From NCBI GenBank assembly GCA_963726755.1, contig CAVSDB010000003.1, forward strand, positions 558,001 to 622,000: 64,000 bases of DNA. Direction: 5' to 3'. The stretch's first letter is position 1. Each line of letters starts with the position of its first letter. Position numbers and translations under genes: made by a program. The notes under the pieces were generated by a model. The model searched no databases, was not told the DNA's origin, and saw only the letters and a list, made by a program, of their open reading frames with translations. This DNA is from DATKIY01 sp963726755. GTDB taxonomy: Bacteria > Actinomycetota > Actinomycetes > JAHEKZ01. Shown here piece after piece: positions 45,902-55,535 of the stretch.

Positions 45902-47719
45902 CTAGCTCCCTAGATGTTGTGCGAGGAAGGCCAACTCGAGGTCGGCATGGTGGAGTTTTTCCGCAACGGAATTCGCATGGTGCCCGGCCTCGTACACGTG
46001 TAGATCGACCGACCGCCCCCGTCGGGCGAGTTCGTCTGCGTAGTAGCGGACTTGCCTGATCGGACACGCACTGTCGTACTCCCCCGCGATCAGCAGAACG
46101 GGGGTGATGACGTCGTCGAGGTACGTGCTTGGGGACCGCTCTTCGTAGAGATCCGGAAGGTCGGACGGCGAGCCACCCATGATTGCCAGGTCGTACGCCC
46201 GTTGCGGTGGAGAGCAGTCCTGGTGCGTCATCACCGAGTCACACACCGGAATTCCACCAATTGCTGCGGCGAACTTCGCAGGATGCAGCCCGATCGCCAA
46301 CAAGGAGATGTACCCACCCCATGACCATCCTTCAATCGCTACGCGCGTCGGGTCTGCAACGCCTTCGCTGATCAGTAGGTCTAACCCCGCCACGACGTCC
46401 GCTACCTCAGGAAACCCGATGTTGCCCCCATGTAGGGCGGTTCGGAACGGCACCGTGGATCCAGTTGATCCGCGGTAGTTCACCTTTCCAACCGCGTACC
46501 CGTTATCGACGAGCGCTTGCTCCCACGGGTCGTAGTCATCGGGGTAGGCCCACTCGGGACCGCCGTGAACCATCATCACCGTCGGGAAAGGTCCATCGCC
46601 CGGCGGCGTTGAGATGAACATGTGTGTTGAGTCTCCGTCGGTCCCGTCGAAGCGCACTGAACGATGCGGGCGTCCGGCGCGAGGCGTTGGTCCAGGTGCA
46701 GTAAGCACAGCTATGCCGTCAAGGGTGACGACGCGCGGAGCCTGCTCGGTCGACTCCTCGCGCAACCAGATCTCTCCCGACGGACCGAAGGCTGCTGCAG
46801 AAATCCAGCCATGAGCTTCGCGGACCAAAGTCAAAGCACCGGATGCGATGTCGAGTCGGTACAACTCGCGCCGCCCGTCGTGTTCGTGCATGAGGAGCAG
46901 AGCAGAGCCGTCTGGCCACCAGTCCGCGACGTCAACCGGACCTGGCAGATCGAGAGCGAAGTTGCGGCGAGCGCGCGTTCGCGGGTCCCAAATGGCAGGA
47001 CGCTCGATGCCGTCGAGCTCGTGAATGATCGCGACGCGTTGGTCACCATCGATCGGAGACCACGCTGCCACCTTCAACGTCAGACCGTCGTCCACCAGGT
47101 CGTCCAGCAGGTCACCGCTTGTGGCGTCCACGACGCGAAGTCCGAAGTGGAGAATGTCTCCACGTTCACTGTGCCGGTAGCAAACCAACTGGCCATCACT
47201 CGACAGTCCGCCGCCGGTCGTTTCCCACTCACGTCCCAGACCAAGCGGCTTCGACGACTCGACCAATTGCCGCGCAGGTTCGCCGTCGACCGAGATCAGC
47301 AATCGATACGTGGAGTCGTCGGTCAGGGCCACTGCGACCGTTCCGCCGGCCAAGGCGACTCCCTGGCTCCATCCTTCGGGCAGACCGGTAAGCAGCGGTC
47401 GAACTACCTCGTCATCAAGGGACGTGACCTGCCAGGCGCCGTTCTCGTTACCGGTGTCATCACACCACCAGACCGCACCACGACCATCGGCTGTCAGCAG
47501 CACATCTTCGACGCCGATCGTCTGGTCGGTGATTGCCCGACGCTCACCTGTGTCTGTTCTGAGCAGCCAAGCCTGCGTCGTGCCACCCTCGTCGCTAACG
47601 AATACCAGCCGCTGCGGATCCTGGGCAGACCACAAGGGAAATCCAACCGTCGGCGCCAGGAATCGCTGACGCCACGCTGCTGGTATCTGCGGCCATGCCT
47701 TGACCGTATCCACCACCAC
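45902..47719 (-). CDS. S9 family prolyl oligopeptidase-type peptidase
   Basis: About 605 residues: an N-terminal beta-propeller (repeats such as WWPDGSALLLMHEHDG) and a C-terminal alpha/beta hydrolase with GWSWGG nucleophile elbow (GxSxGG), Asp in GEYDSACP and His in EAGHHAN. Acts on oligopeptides. The start is one of three consecutive GTG codons at 47713-47719; the reading continues 118 codons further but those residues have no family character and overlap the divergent lipoprotein. The gene is intact. Confidence 0.85.
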   Translation of the reverse strand: MVVDTVKAWPQIPAAWRQRFLAPTVGFPLWSAQDPQRLVFVSDEGGTTQAWLLRTDTGERRAITDQTIGVEDVLLTADGRGAVWWCDDTGNENGAWQVTSLDDEVVRPLLTGLPEGWSQGVALAGGTVAVALTDDSTYRLLISVDGEPARQLVESSKPLGLGREWETTGGGLSSDGQLVCYRHSERGDILHFGLRVVDATSGDLLDDLVDDGLTLKVAAWSPIDGDQRVAIIHELDGIERPAIWDPRTRARRNFALDLPGPVDVADWWPDGSALLLMHEHDGRRELYRLDIASGALTLVREAHGWISAAAFGPSGEIWLREESTEQAPRVVTLDGIAVLTAPGPTPRAGRPHRSVRFDGTDGDSTHMFISTPPGDGPFPTVMMVHGGPEWAYPDDYDPWEQALVDNGYAVGKVNYRGSTGSTVPFRTALHGGNIGFPEVADVVAGLDLLISEGVADPTRVAIEGWSWGGYISLLAIGLHPAKFAAAIGGIPVCDSVMTHQDCSPPQRAYDLAIMGGSPSDLPDLYEERSPSTYLDDVITPVLLIAGEYDSACPIRQVRYYADELARRGRSVDLHVYEAGHHANSVAEKLHHADLELAFLAQHLGS

Positions 47720-47788
47720 TAATCTCGGCGGATGGGGGAACCGAGGATTGAAGCGGAACCGATAGCGAGAATGCGGAGTCCTACGCAC

Positions 47789-48609
47789 ATGAACTCGCAG
47801 AAGATGGCACTCAAGATCCTGGCTGTTGCTGTCCCGGGCATGTTGCTGCTTGGCGCGTGCGGCAACGCCGCGACACCCGAAGCATCGGGCCAGCCAAGCA
47901 CCAGCGCAGGTGACCTGACTGGAAAGACATTTGTCTTTTCCGACGTGACCGTGGGAACCAGCGACACGCCACCCCCGAATGCCGGTGATGGAATCTCGCT
48001 GACGTTCACCGACAAGGGAATCAGCGGTACGGGTGGCTGCAACACGCATGATTGGCGGTGCAGACGTTGCCAACGGACACGCTCAATGTGAGCGACGGGC
48101 TGGCCACGACAGAGATGGCGTGTCAACCAGCCAAACGCATGGACCAGGACACTTGGTTCGCTGACTTTCTTACCTCGAGTCCAACTCTCGCGGTCACCGG
48201 GAGCACTCTCACTTTGACATCCGGCGGGACGGTGTTGACGCTCGCTGACCAATCCGCGGGGCAGACAGCGGCGACCTTGGTCGGCCCAACGTGGAACCTC
48301 GACTCGATCATCAATGCCGACGCAGTGTCGAGTCTGCCCCAGGGCGTTGCCTCAACGATTACGTTCGCTGACGATGGCACCGTGGCGATCGATGATGGTT
48401 GCAACTCGCTTAGCGGCGGATACACCGTTGACAGCGGAGTCATCACACTCGGAACTTTGACGTCAACCCTCAAAGGGTGCCAGGGGCAACAAGCCCAGGT
48501 GGCCGATTCGGTCCAAGCAGTCTTGCAAAACGAAGTGACGTACAGCATCGACGGCCAGCGGCTCACACTTACCAATGGCAGCAACGGACTGAGCTACACC
48601 ACGTCGTAA
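47789..48609 (+). CDS. Lipoprotein with two META/HslJ domains (frameshifted)
   Basis: About 273 residues. Signal peptide with lipobox LLGAC (lipidated Cys near residue 22), then two META domains: DLTGKTFVFSDVTV ... GISGTGGCNT, broken near 48050, and LVGPTWNLDSIINAD ... VAIDDGCNSLSGGY with TLTSTLKGC. META domains occur in HslJ-like heat-shock/stress lipoproteins. ATG 47789 (MNSQKMALK) is chosen because it gives a proper signal peptide; an in-frame start at 47732 is possible. Confidence 0.8.
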
Positions 48610-48628
48610 CGGACGAACGCGTACGAAC

Positions 48629-50054
48629 TTAGGCGTCGAGCTCCGCGGCACGTCGATCGACAAACTCGCGGAGTTCGGCGTCTAAGTCTTCGTCGATACC
48701 GGGATCTTCGTATGACGCGAGCAGCGCCTTCCATTCATCCGTCGCAATCACATCTGTGGTTCGGGACCCCTGCTTCTCCCAAGTTGGGTACGCAGTCGCA
48801 CGAAAGAGTGGGCTCATGAAGAGCTCGGTACGGAAGTGTTGCAGGGTGTGGTCGTGTGCCAAGAACAACCCACCTGGACCGACATCTGCGATGACATCGA
48901 ACGCCAGCTGATCGTCGTCAACGACAATCCCCTCGCGGAGCCGGTTAAACATTCGGATCACTTCGAGATCCAATGCGAACTTCTCGAACGACGCGGTGAG
49001 TCCGCCTTCGAGCCAACCTGCAGCGTGCAGCACGAGATCGCATTCTGCGAGATACGTAGCCCACAGTGACATAGCGCTTTCAGTTGCGGCTTGTGCATCG
49101 AGCACCATTCCTGCGCACAGCCCACCGCCACCCCTGAGTGGGATTCGATAGCGACGAGCCAACTGACCTCCGACGAGCGTGGCAAGGACCGACTCCGGCA
49201 ATCCCGGCGAAGGTCCCCCTGAACGCATGTCCACACCGTTGAAGAACGTTCCCAGAATGCACGGCGCCCCCGGTCGTACCAATTGCGCCATGGCAATACC
49301 CGACAACGTCTCTGCCACAAGAAGTGATACTCCGGCTGCGATAGAAACTGGGGCCGAAGCTCCGGCGAGCAAGAAAGGAGTGATCGCGACCGGTTGGTTG
49401 AACTCGGCAAGTGCGACCAAAGTGTCGACCATCAATTCGTCCCAGACCAGTGGGCTATTCGGATTCACGATGCCCAACACCCGCGGCGTCTGCTCGAGGG
49501 CCTTGACTCCACCCGCTGCGATGGTGGCCAGTTGCAGACCGTCACGCGTCTTAGGACCTGATGTTCCGTACAAGATGAATGGCTTATCACTCCACCGCAG
49601 CACGGCGTAGTCCATCTCGAGGTGACGACTGAGGTACGACATTTCCTGTGCCTCGGTCGTTCCGCTTTGAAGCAGCGGTAGTTCCTTCGCGGCGTGCCCG
49701 AGCTTGACCAACTCGACGTAGTCGTCGAGCGTCCCCTCGCGACGACCGCGCTCCAGATCGGAAACGAAGGGCGAACCGCCAACCGGGGTATGGACCAAAC
49801 TCCCTCCCCCGATCTTTACCGGCTCGTTCTGAGCCACGACCGGTCAAACTGGTCGTCTCGGGAACAGTCGTCAGCTGTGACATCACGAAGTCGGAGTCCC
49901 AGAAGACGCGAGTGCCTTCGATTCGCTGCCCGGCTCCGTCCAACTGCTCGAGCATCGTTGGACTGTGAACCTCTGTCCCCACCTCTTCGAGGATGCGCAA
50001 GCCCTGCGCATGGATTCGATCGAGATCGTCTTCGGCCAGCAGATCTCGACGCAT
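48629..50054 (-). CDS. MttB-family (trimethylamine methyltransferase-like) protein, non-pyrrolysine (frameshifted)
   Basis: About 475 residues with a break near 49840. N-terminus ILEEVGTEVHSPTMLEQL and the barrel motifs MDYAVLRWSDKPFILYGTSG, NPNSPLVWDELMVDTLVALA and GGGLCAGMVLDAQAATESAM are those of the MttB superfamily. No in-frame TAG lies within the unbroken 402-codon part, so this is a pyrrolysine-free member, the group that demethylates glycine betaine, carnitine and related amines with a corrinoid protein. No corrinoid protein is in the window. ATG 50054 follows AAGGGA. Divergent from the sulfotransferase array. Confidence 0.82.
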
Positions 50055-50181
50055 CAAGAAATCCCTTCACACGGAGGAGGAGCGGCAGTTGTCAGCGTAG
50101 AGCGTTTGTCCAGCAAGCGGTGGACTACGCTTCGACATCGGCGCCAGTCGACACCGGATAGTGCCCAAGGAGGATGCCGAG

Positions 50182-51242
50182 TTGGCCAAGGGACCCCAAC
50201 GGGTATTCATGCATGTAGGCGTCCCCAAGAGCGGTACGACCTTCCTTCAAAGTGTGTTGGCCGCCGGGCGCGAAGACTTGAAGGATGCGGGTGTGCTGTA
50301 CCCCGGGAAGGGTCCAGCGCACTTCCTCGCGGCGCAGGATTTGACTGAGCATCTGTTCCTCGGACGCGAGAATCCAAAGGTTGCTCGCGTCGTGGCCCAA
50401 GCTCGTCAAGGAAGCACGCCGATGGCCCGACACCGTCGTCATCTCGCACGAACTCTTCACACACTGCTCGCCCCAGCACATCGAACGTGCGGTTGCGGAC
50501 CTTGCCCCGGCTGAATTTCACGTGATCCTTTCGGTGCGAGATTTCGAGCGCCAACTTCCTGCGGTGTGGCAGGAGCGGCTGAAGAACGGTGGGTCGGTTA
50601 CGTTCGAACGACACTTCGAGCAGGCGCAGGAGTACGCGCTCCAGCGTCCGGACGAAACGTTGGGGTTCTGGCGACAGCAGGACGCAGTCACCATCTTGTC
50701 GCGTTGGGCAGCCGCGGTACCGCGCGAACGAATTCACGTGATCACCGTTCCTCAGCGGGGCGCTCCGAAGGATCTGCTTTGGCGTCGGTTTGCTCAGGTG
50801 ATCGGAGTGGCGCCCGAAACGATCGACCTTGACACGGTGAAGACCACTGGCAACGTCTCACTTCGTCCACCGCAAGCCAAGGTGCTGCGCACGCTGAATC
50901 AGCGACTCAAGGGGTCTCTTCCCCCAACTACCTACCGCTCGGTCGTTAAGCGCTATCTCTCAGAAGTTGCAACAGAAGCGCTCCTGTCAAACGCCACCTA
51001 CTCACTGACAGACCGAGCAGCGTGCGCAAGCGCGCCAGTGGTCCGTGGAGTTGTCAACCTCGCTTCGCGACCAGGGGTACACGATTGTTGGTGATCTAGA
51101 GAACTCGACGCACCGTCCCGGCAGATCCGACGAATCGTCGGATCGATCATTTGACGAGGTCCCCGATGCTGATGCTGCTGCGGCAACCGTCGCGGCAACC
51201 GCGGCGCTCGTCGCGTTCGTGAGCGGCTCCCAAGATTCGTAG
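50182..51242 (+). CDS. Sulfotransferase-like protein, array member 1 (frameshifted)
   Basis: About 353 residues with breaks near 50395 and 51025. The PAPS-type P-loop is MHVGVPKSGTTFLQ near the N-terminus; the family motifs VRDFERQLPAVWQE, FWRQQDAV, TVPQRGAPKDLLWRRF and SLRPPQAKVLRTLN follow. C-terminus GYTIVGDLEN then an Asp/Ala-rich helix. TTG 50182 is 8 nt after AAGGAGG; GTG 50161 is the alternative. Predicted to transfer sulfate from PAPS to an unknown acceptor. First of four tandem plus-strand paralogues. Confidence 0.7.
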
Positions 51243-51253
51243 TGCTACCCGAC

Positions 51254-51259
51254 TAAACT
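51254..51259 (+). promoter_or_regulatory. -10 box of array member 2 (leaderless)
   Basis: TAAACT, then GCGGAC, then GTG 51266. Suggests member 2 has its own promoter. Confidence 0.55.
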
Positions 51260-51265
51260 GCGGAC

Positions 51266-52356
51266 GTGTCCTCGTCCTCAGCCGTGTACCTGCACATCGG
51301 TCTACCTAAGACAGGCACGACCTTTCTGCAACACGCACTTGCCGCGAACCGCAGCGAACTACTCAAGCAGGGTTTGATCTATCCCGGCGAGCGAGACGAT
51401 CACTTCTTCCCGGTACAGGACGTCATGCAGCACCGCTTCCGAGGGCATCTTGATGAAAGAGCGGCCGGCACTTGGGACGCCACGGTTGAAGAGGTCTCAC
51501 AGTGGACAGGGAATGCGCTGATTTCGCACGAACTCATGGCTCGGGCGTCGGCGGACCAGATCGCCACCATCGTCAAGCCGTTCGCCGATCGGGAGATCCA
51601 CCTCGTCGTGACGGTCCGCGACGTGGCACGCCAACTTCCTGCGGTATGGCAGGAGGAAATCAAGAACGGCAAGACGCTGACGCTTGAGACCTTCGTTGAG
51701 AAGGCTCGCGCGAGCGCGGCTGAAGGCGTTCGAGACAAGGGATTTTGGGCGTTCCAAAACCTCCCAGGGATTCTCCAGACCTGGCGAGCTGCGGTCCCCG
51801 CTGAGCGCGTCCATATCGTCACCGTGCCTCCACGAGGTAGCGACCCGAGCCTGCTGATCGCTCGGTTCAGCGAAGCCGTCTCGCTAACCACCCTCCCAAC
51901 CATCCCTGACGCCGGCCACGAGAACATCTCATTGGGAATGGCAGAGGTGGAGTTCCTACGGCGCCTGAATGAACAGGTCTTCGACCGCGTCGAGTGGCCC
52001 GAGTACCGACAGCACGTGAAGCAGTTCCTAGTACGACGTGCGCTTGGCCGCGGCCAGCAGTCCCAACCAATTTCCCTCACGCCGGCGGATCTTGAGTGGG
52101 CAACCGAGCAATCACACGAAATCGTTCGCGCAATCGGTGATGAGGGATACCAACTTCACGGCTCACTGGAGCGACCTTGAGTCCTCCGATTGGCCCGACT
52201 GATCCAATTCCAGTTGACGAGGCGACCATTTTCGATATCGGAGTTCGCTGCATCGCCACCATGCTTCGTCGGATTGGTCGAGAACAGTCCGGATCTGCAA
52301 ACCTCACTGCCGCAGCCACGCCAGTTCCCGCCAGTGCCGAAGGAAGTACTCAGTGA
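51266..52356 (+). CDS. Sulfotransferase-like protein, array member 2 (C-terminal frameshift)
   Basis: The first 304 residues are uninterrupted: P-loop HIGLPKTGTTFLQ (10-22), VRDVARQLPAVWQEE, FWAFQNLPGIL, TVPPRGSDPSLLIARF and ENISLGMAEVEFLRRLN, ending GYQLHGSLERP. A shift near 52175 hides the normal C-terminus, which continues in another frame as DEATIFDIGVRCIATMLRRI to TGA 52356; this matches the helical tail of the paralogues. GTG start. The 4-nt overlap with member 3 (GTGA) indicates coupling. Confidence 0.75.
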
Positions 52357-53412
52357 CCTCACCTAGAGTCGCTCTCCACATTGGGGCGATGAAGACCGGA
52401 ACCACCTACGTGCAGCGCATGTTGGGGATCAACGTCGAAGCTCTCGCCGCCCAGGGCATCACGCTACCCCCAGCCTTGGTCCGACCAAGTCGAGGCAGTT
52501 CGTGACGCTTTGAAGTTGCAAGGTGGAAGCCACCGAGGCTCAATCGAGGGCAACTGGAACCTCGATGGTGGAGCGGCTTAAGTCAAGCGAAGCGGAACGC
52601 GCCATTCTGTCGGTCGAATTCCTCTCTTTTGCCGAGGCCGACGAAGCCGCTGCTCTCGTCGAGAGTTTGAAGCCACTAGAAGTCAGCGTGGTTCTGGGGG
52701 CTCGAGACCTCTCAAGGGTGCTACCTGCCCAATGGCAGACCGCGGTTCGCAACGGCCGCCCAGGCACCTATCGCGACTACATCAACGGCGTCACCGGCAA
52801 GGATGACAATCGTTTCAAGAGTCACTTCTGGCGACGCCAAAACCTAGGACAAATAGCGGCTAACTGGGCGGCAGCGTCGGCAAGGAGAACGTCGCCGTTG
52901 TCACCGTTCCTCCAACAGGTTCAGACCCAGCGGAGTTGTGGGTACGAATGGCCGCGGCAATGGAGTTGCAGGGTGTCGACCTGGTGGATCCTGAACCGAC
53001 GAATGAATCTCTTGGCCCGACAGCCACCGAGTTGCTGCGGCGCATCAACGTCCAGTCCCATGCCGATGGCATGGGTAAGTGGGTCTACCAGCACGGCGTC
53101 AACCGAGCTTTCTCGCATGGCGTCCTTCCCGAAATTCCAGACCCCCAACCACACCTGACCGTTCCAAAATCAGCCCACGGCTGGGTTCGCGAACAGTCAG
53201 AGCGGTTGATCAGCGAGATTGAAACGTCTGGCGTTCGAATCATCGGATCGCTCGACGACCTTCAGCCGAACCTCGACAAGGGAGCGCCGTTCGTCTGGCC
53301 AGAAGACATCAACGACAAGGATGTTCTGCAGTTCGCCGTAGCTGCGCTGTCTGGCTTCGCGAAGGAGGCTGCTGCAGCCAAGCGCAGAGGGATGCCCTTC
53401 GGGCAGCGGTGA
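52353..53412 (+). CDS. Sulfotransferase-like protein, array member 3 (frameshifted)
   Basis: About 352 residues over four frame segments (breaks near 52480, 52550, 52870). P-loop variant HIGAMKTGTTYVQ, then SDQVEAVRDALKLQGGSHRG, ARDLSRVLPAQWQ, TVPPTGSDPAELWVRM, NESLGPTATELLRRIN, and IIGSLDDLQPNLDKG with a helical tail. In the P-loop the usual Pro before Lys is Met. GTG 52353 overlaps the stop of member 2. Confidence 0.68.
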
Positions 53413-53422
53413 CGGGGAACGA

Positions 53423-54431
53423 ATGAGCCCAACCGTTCATTTGCACATCGGCGAACCGAAGTCCGGGACGACGTACATCCAGTCCGTCCTGACGAACAAT
53501 CAAGACCGCCTGCGCGAAGCTGGCCTGTTTGTTCCTGACTCCGGTGAACAGATTCGGGCCTCGCAGGATGCAATCCGCGGAAAGGAGGGCGGCACACTTT
53601 GGCGCGATATGGCGGCCTCGTTGCTCGCCTGGAACGGTTCTGACGCGCTGGTCTCGATGGAGACGCTGTGTCGCGCGAACGAGGCGTCCGTCCAACAGGC
53701 GCTCAACGCCCTTGCTGGCGCCGATATACGAGTACACATCACCGTTCGGGATGTGTTGCGCTCACTGCCAGCACAGTGGCAACAGTCCACGCAGCATCGA
53801 AAGACCTGGAGTTGGTCTGAGTACTGCACTGCAGTCATCGACAACGACACCGGGCATCCGGCGGTACGTAACTTCTGGTCCCAACACGATCTGGCAGCGA
53901 TCATCGCGATCTGGGCGAAGGCCGTAGGCGCTGACCATGTCTACGTAACCACAGTGCCTCGCTCAGGTGCCGACCCGGAGCTGCTGTGGCAGCGGTTCTC
54001 GCAAAGCACTGGGACTAGACGTGCCGAACTTGGAGTTCGCCGGTTCGTCGAACGAGTCGCTTGGCGCTACTTCTGCCGAACTACTCCGTCGCCTCAATAT
54101 TGAGCTCGAGTCGGCAGACCTCAATGAGAAGCAGTACAACATTGCGGTTCGCAAAACGCTCGCGCGTCAAATCCTTGCTGGTCGACGCAACAGCGAGCCC
54201 AAAGTCCAACTACCAGAAGCCGCAGGAGTGTGGGCAGAACGCGAAGCCGAACGCGTGGTTGCAGCTGTGGTCGATTCAGGCGTGCACGTTGTGGGAGATC
54301 TCAATGAGATTCGGCCTCAAGCTGGGGCGCTAGTGCATCGACTTGACCCTCCGTCGGACCAGGAACTCGTCGACACCGCGATTAGTGCTGTCTCTGGTCT
54401 CGTCCGCCACATAGCGCGGAACCGCTCGTGA
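53423..54431 (+). CDS. Sulfotransferase-like protein, array member 4 (frameshifted)
   Basis: About 336 residues with one break near 54005. P-loop HIGEPKSGTTYIQ at 8-20, VRDVLRSLPAQWQQS, NFWSQHDLAAI, TVPRSGADPELLWQRF, NESLGATSAELLRRLN, VVGDLNEIRPQ and a C-terminal helix ELVDTAISAVSGLVRHI. ATG 53423 has GGGGAA upstream. Converges on member 5 with a 10-bp gap. Confidence 0.72.
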
Positions 54432-54441
54432 GCTGCTCGCC

Positions 54442-55490
54442 TTAAGACTCCAGCGACAGTCGCTTCTTGTGAGGGACCGTCTCGTCTGCACACATCGTGA
54501 CGAGCGCATGCGCAGCGGCACGCAATAGTTCCGGGGTCGGCAGCGACGAGGGATCGGTCGTCCATTCGCCTTTTGGCTTATCGAAACGAGGAGTGAGATC
54601 GGCGAGATCTCCCACAATCTGGGGACCTAATTCTCGTATCTCGGCAACGATCCGTTCGCTTTCGCGCAGCGCCCAAGCCTCGTGCTCCGGAGGGAGTATC
54701 AAGGCTGGCTCAAGTGATTTGCGCGACGCCATGATCTGCTTCGCAAGTCGCTTCTTCACGATGCGTGAGGTGTTCTGTGGGAATTCGCCCTGGACGAGTG
54801 CTTCGGACACGTACCTCACAACCTCAGCGGACGCTGCGCCCAGCGACTCGTTGACCCGAGCCGACGTGTCGTAGCGCTTTGCATCGATCCCCGCCGCTTC
54901 GCAGAACCTCGCCCACAGCAAGTCGCGAGGTGCACCTTGGGGAGGAACTGTCACGACGAAGATGTCCTCCATCGACATCGCACTGCCCCAAGACCGCAGC
55001 GTTGTCGGTGAATCCTGTTTCGACCAAAAGTGACGATGAGCGCGTGGCGGGTCCTCGCCGGGTTGGGTCACACCCTCGAGGTACTCCTGGTAGCTCCAAG
55101 TGTCTTCGATTCTGAACCGACTCCTGCCATTGCGCAGGAAAGACGCGGCCAATGTCTCTTACCGTGAGGATCACTCGGACTCGGTGATTAGACAGCGTTC
55201 GGATGGCTCGCTGTGCCTTGCGCTCCTTCGCAAGTGACAACGCTTCCATTGAGATAAGTACGTCCGGGCCTTCCCAGGCGTCGATCTCTTCGACCAATGC
55301 CCGCCAATCGCCCATGTCGCGGTCCTTGGCACGAAGCAGTCCTTGGGCAGCCTTGACCTGATCACTCCACTTGCGCACCGGGCCACAGGACACCCTCGGC
55401 CGCCAGCGCGTCCTTGTTGTTCGCCAATACCGTCTGAATGAAACTCGTGCCGGTTTTGAAGGCGCCAATGTGCAGCGTCACCGTGGCCAC
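54442..55490 (-). CDS. Sulfotransferase-like protein, array member 5 (frameshifted)
   Basis: About 349 residues with breaks near 55380 and 55125. P-loop HIGAFKTGTSFIQ, then WSDQVKAAQGLLRAKDRD, VRDIGRVFPAQWQES, FWSKQDSPTTL, TVPPQGAPRDLLWARF, NESLGAASAEVVRYVS and VGDLADLTP. GTG 55490 has GGAAGGGG 7 nt upstream. It lies 45 bp after member 6 in the same direction and appears to end the glycosyltransferase-glf-glfT2 operon. Confidence 0.7.
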
Positions 55491-55535
55491 TGCAATTCCC
55501 CTTCCGGAGCGTTCGACTTGCGACTCTGAGTGGCG

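Noticed and set aside
45902..48073. N-terminal 118-residue extension of the S9 peptidase
   Set aside because: Residues before the GTG cluster at 47713-47719 are antisense to the divergent META lipoprotein and lack family similarity.
48629..50054. Pyrrolysine (in-frame TAG) in the MttB homologue
   Set aside because: The unbroken 402-codon part contains no internal TAG; the only interruption is a frame shift near 49840.
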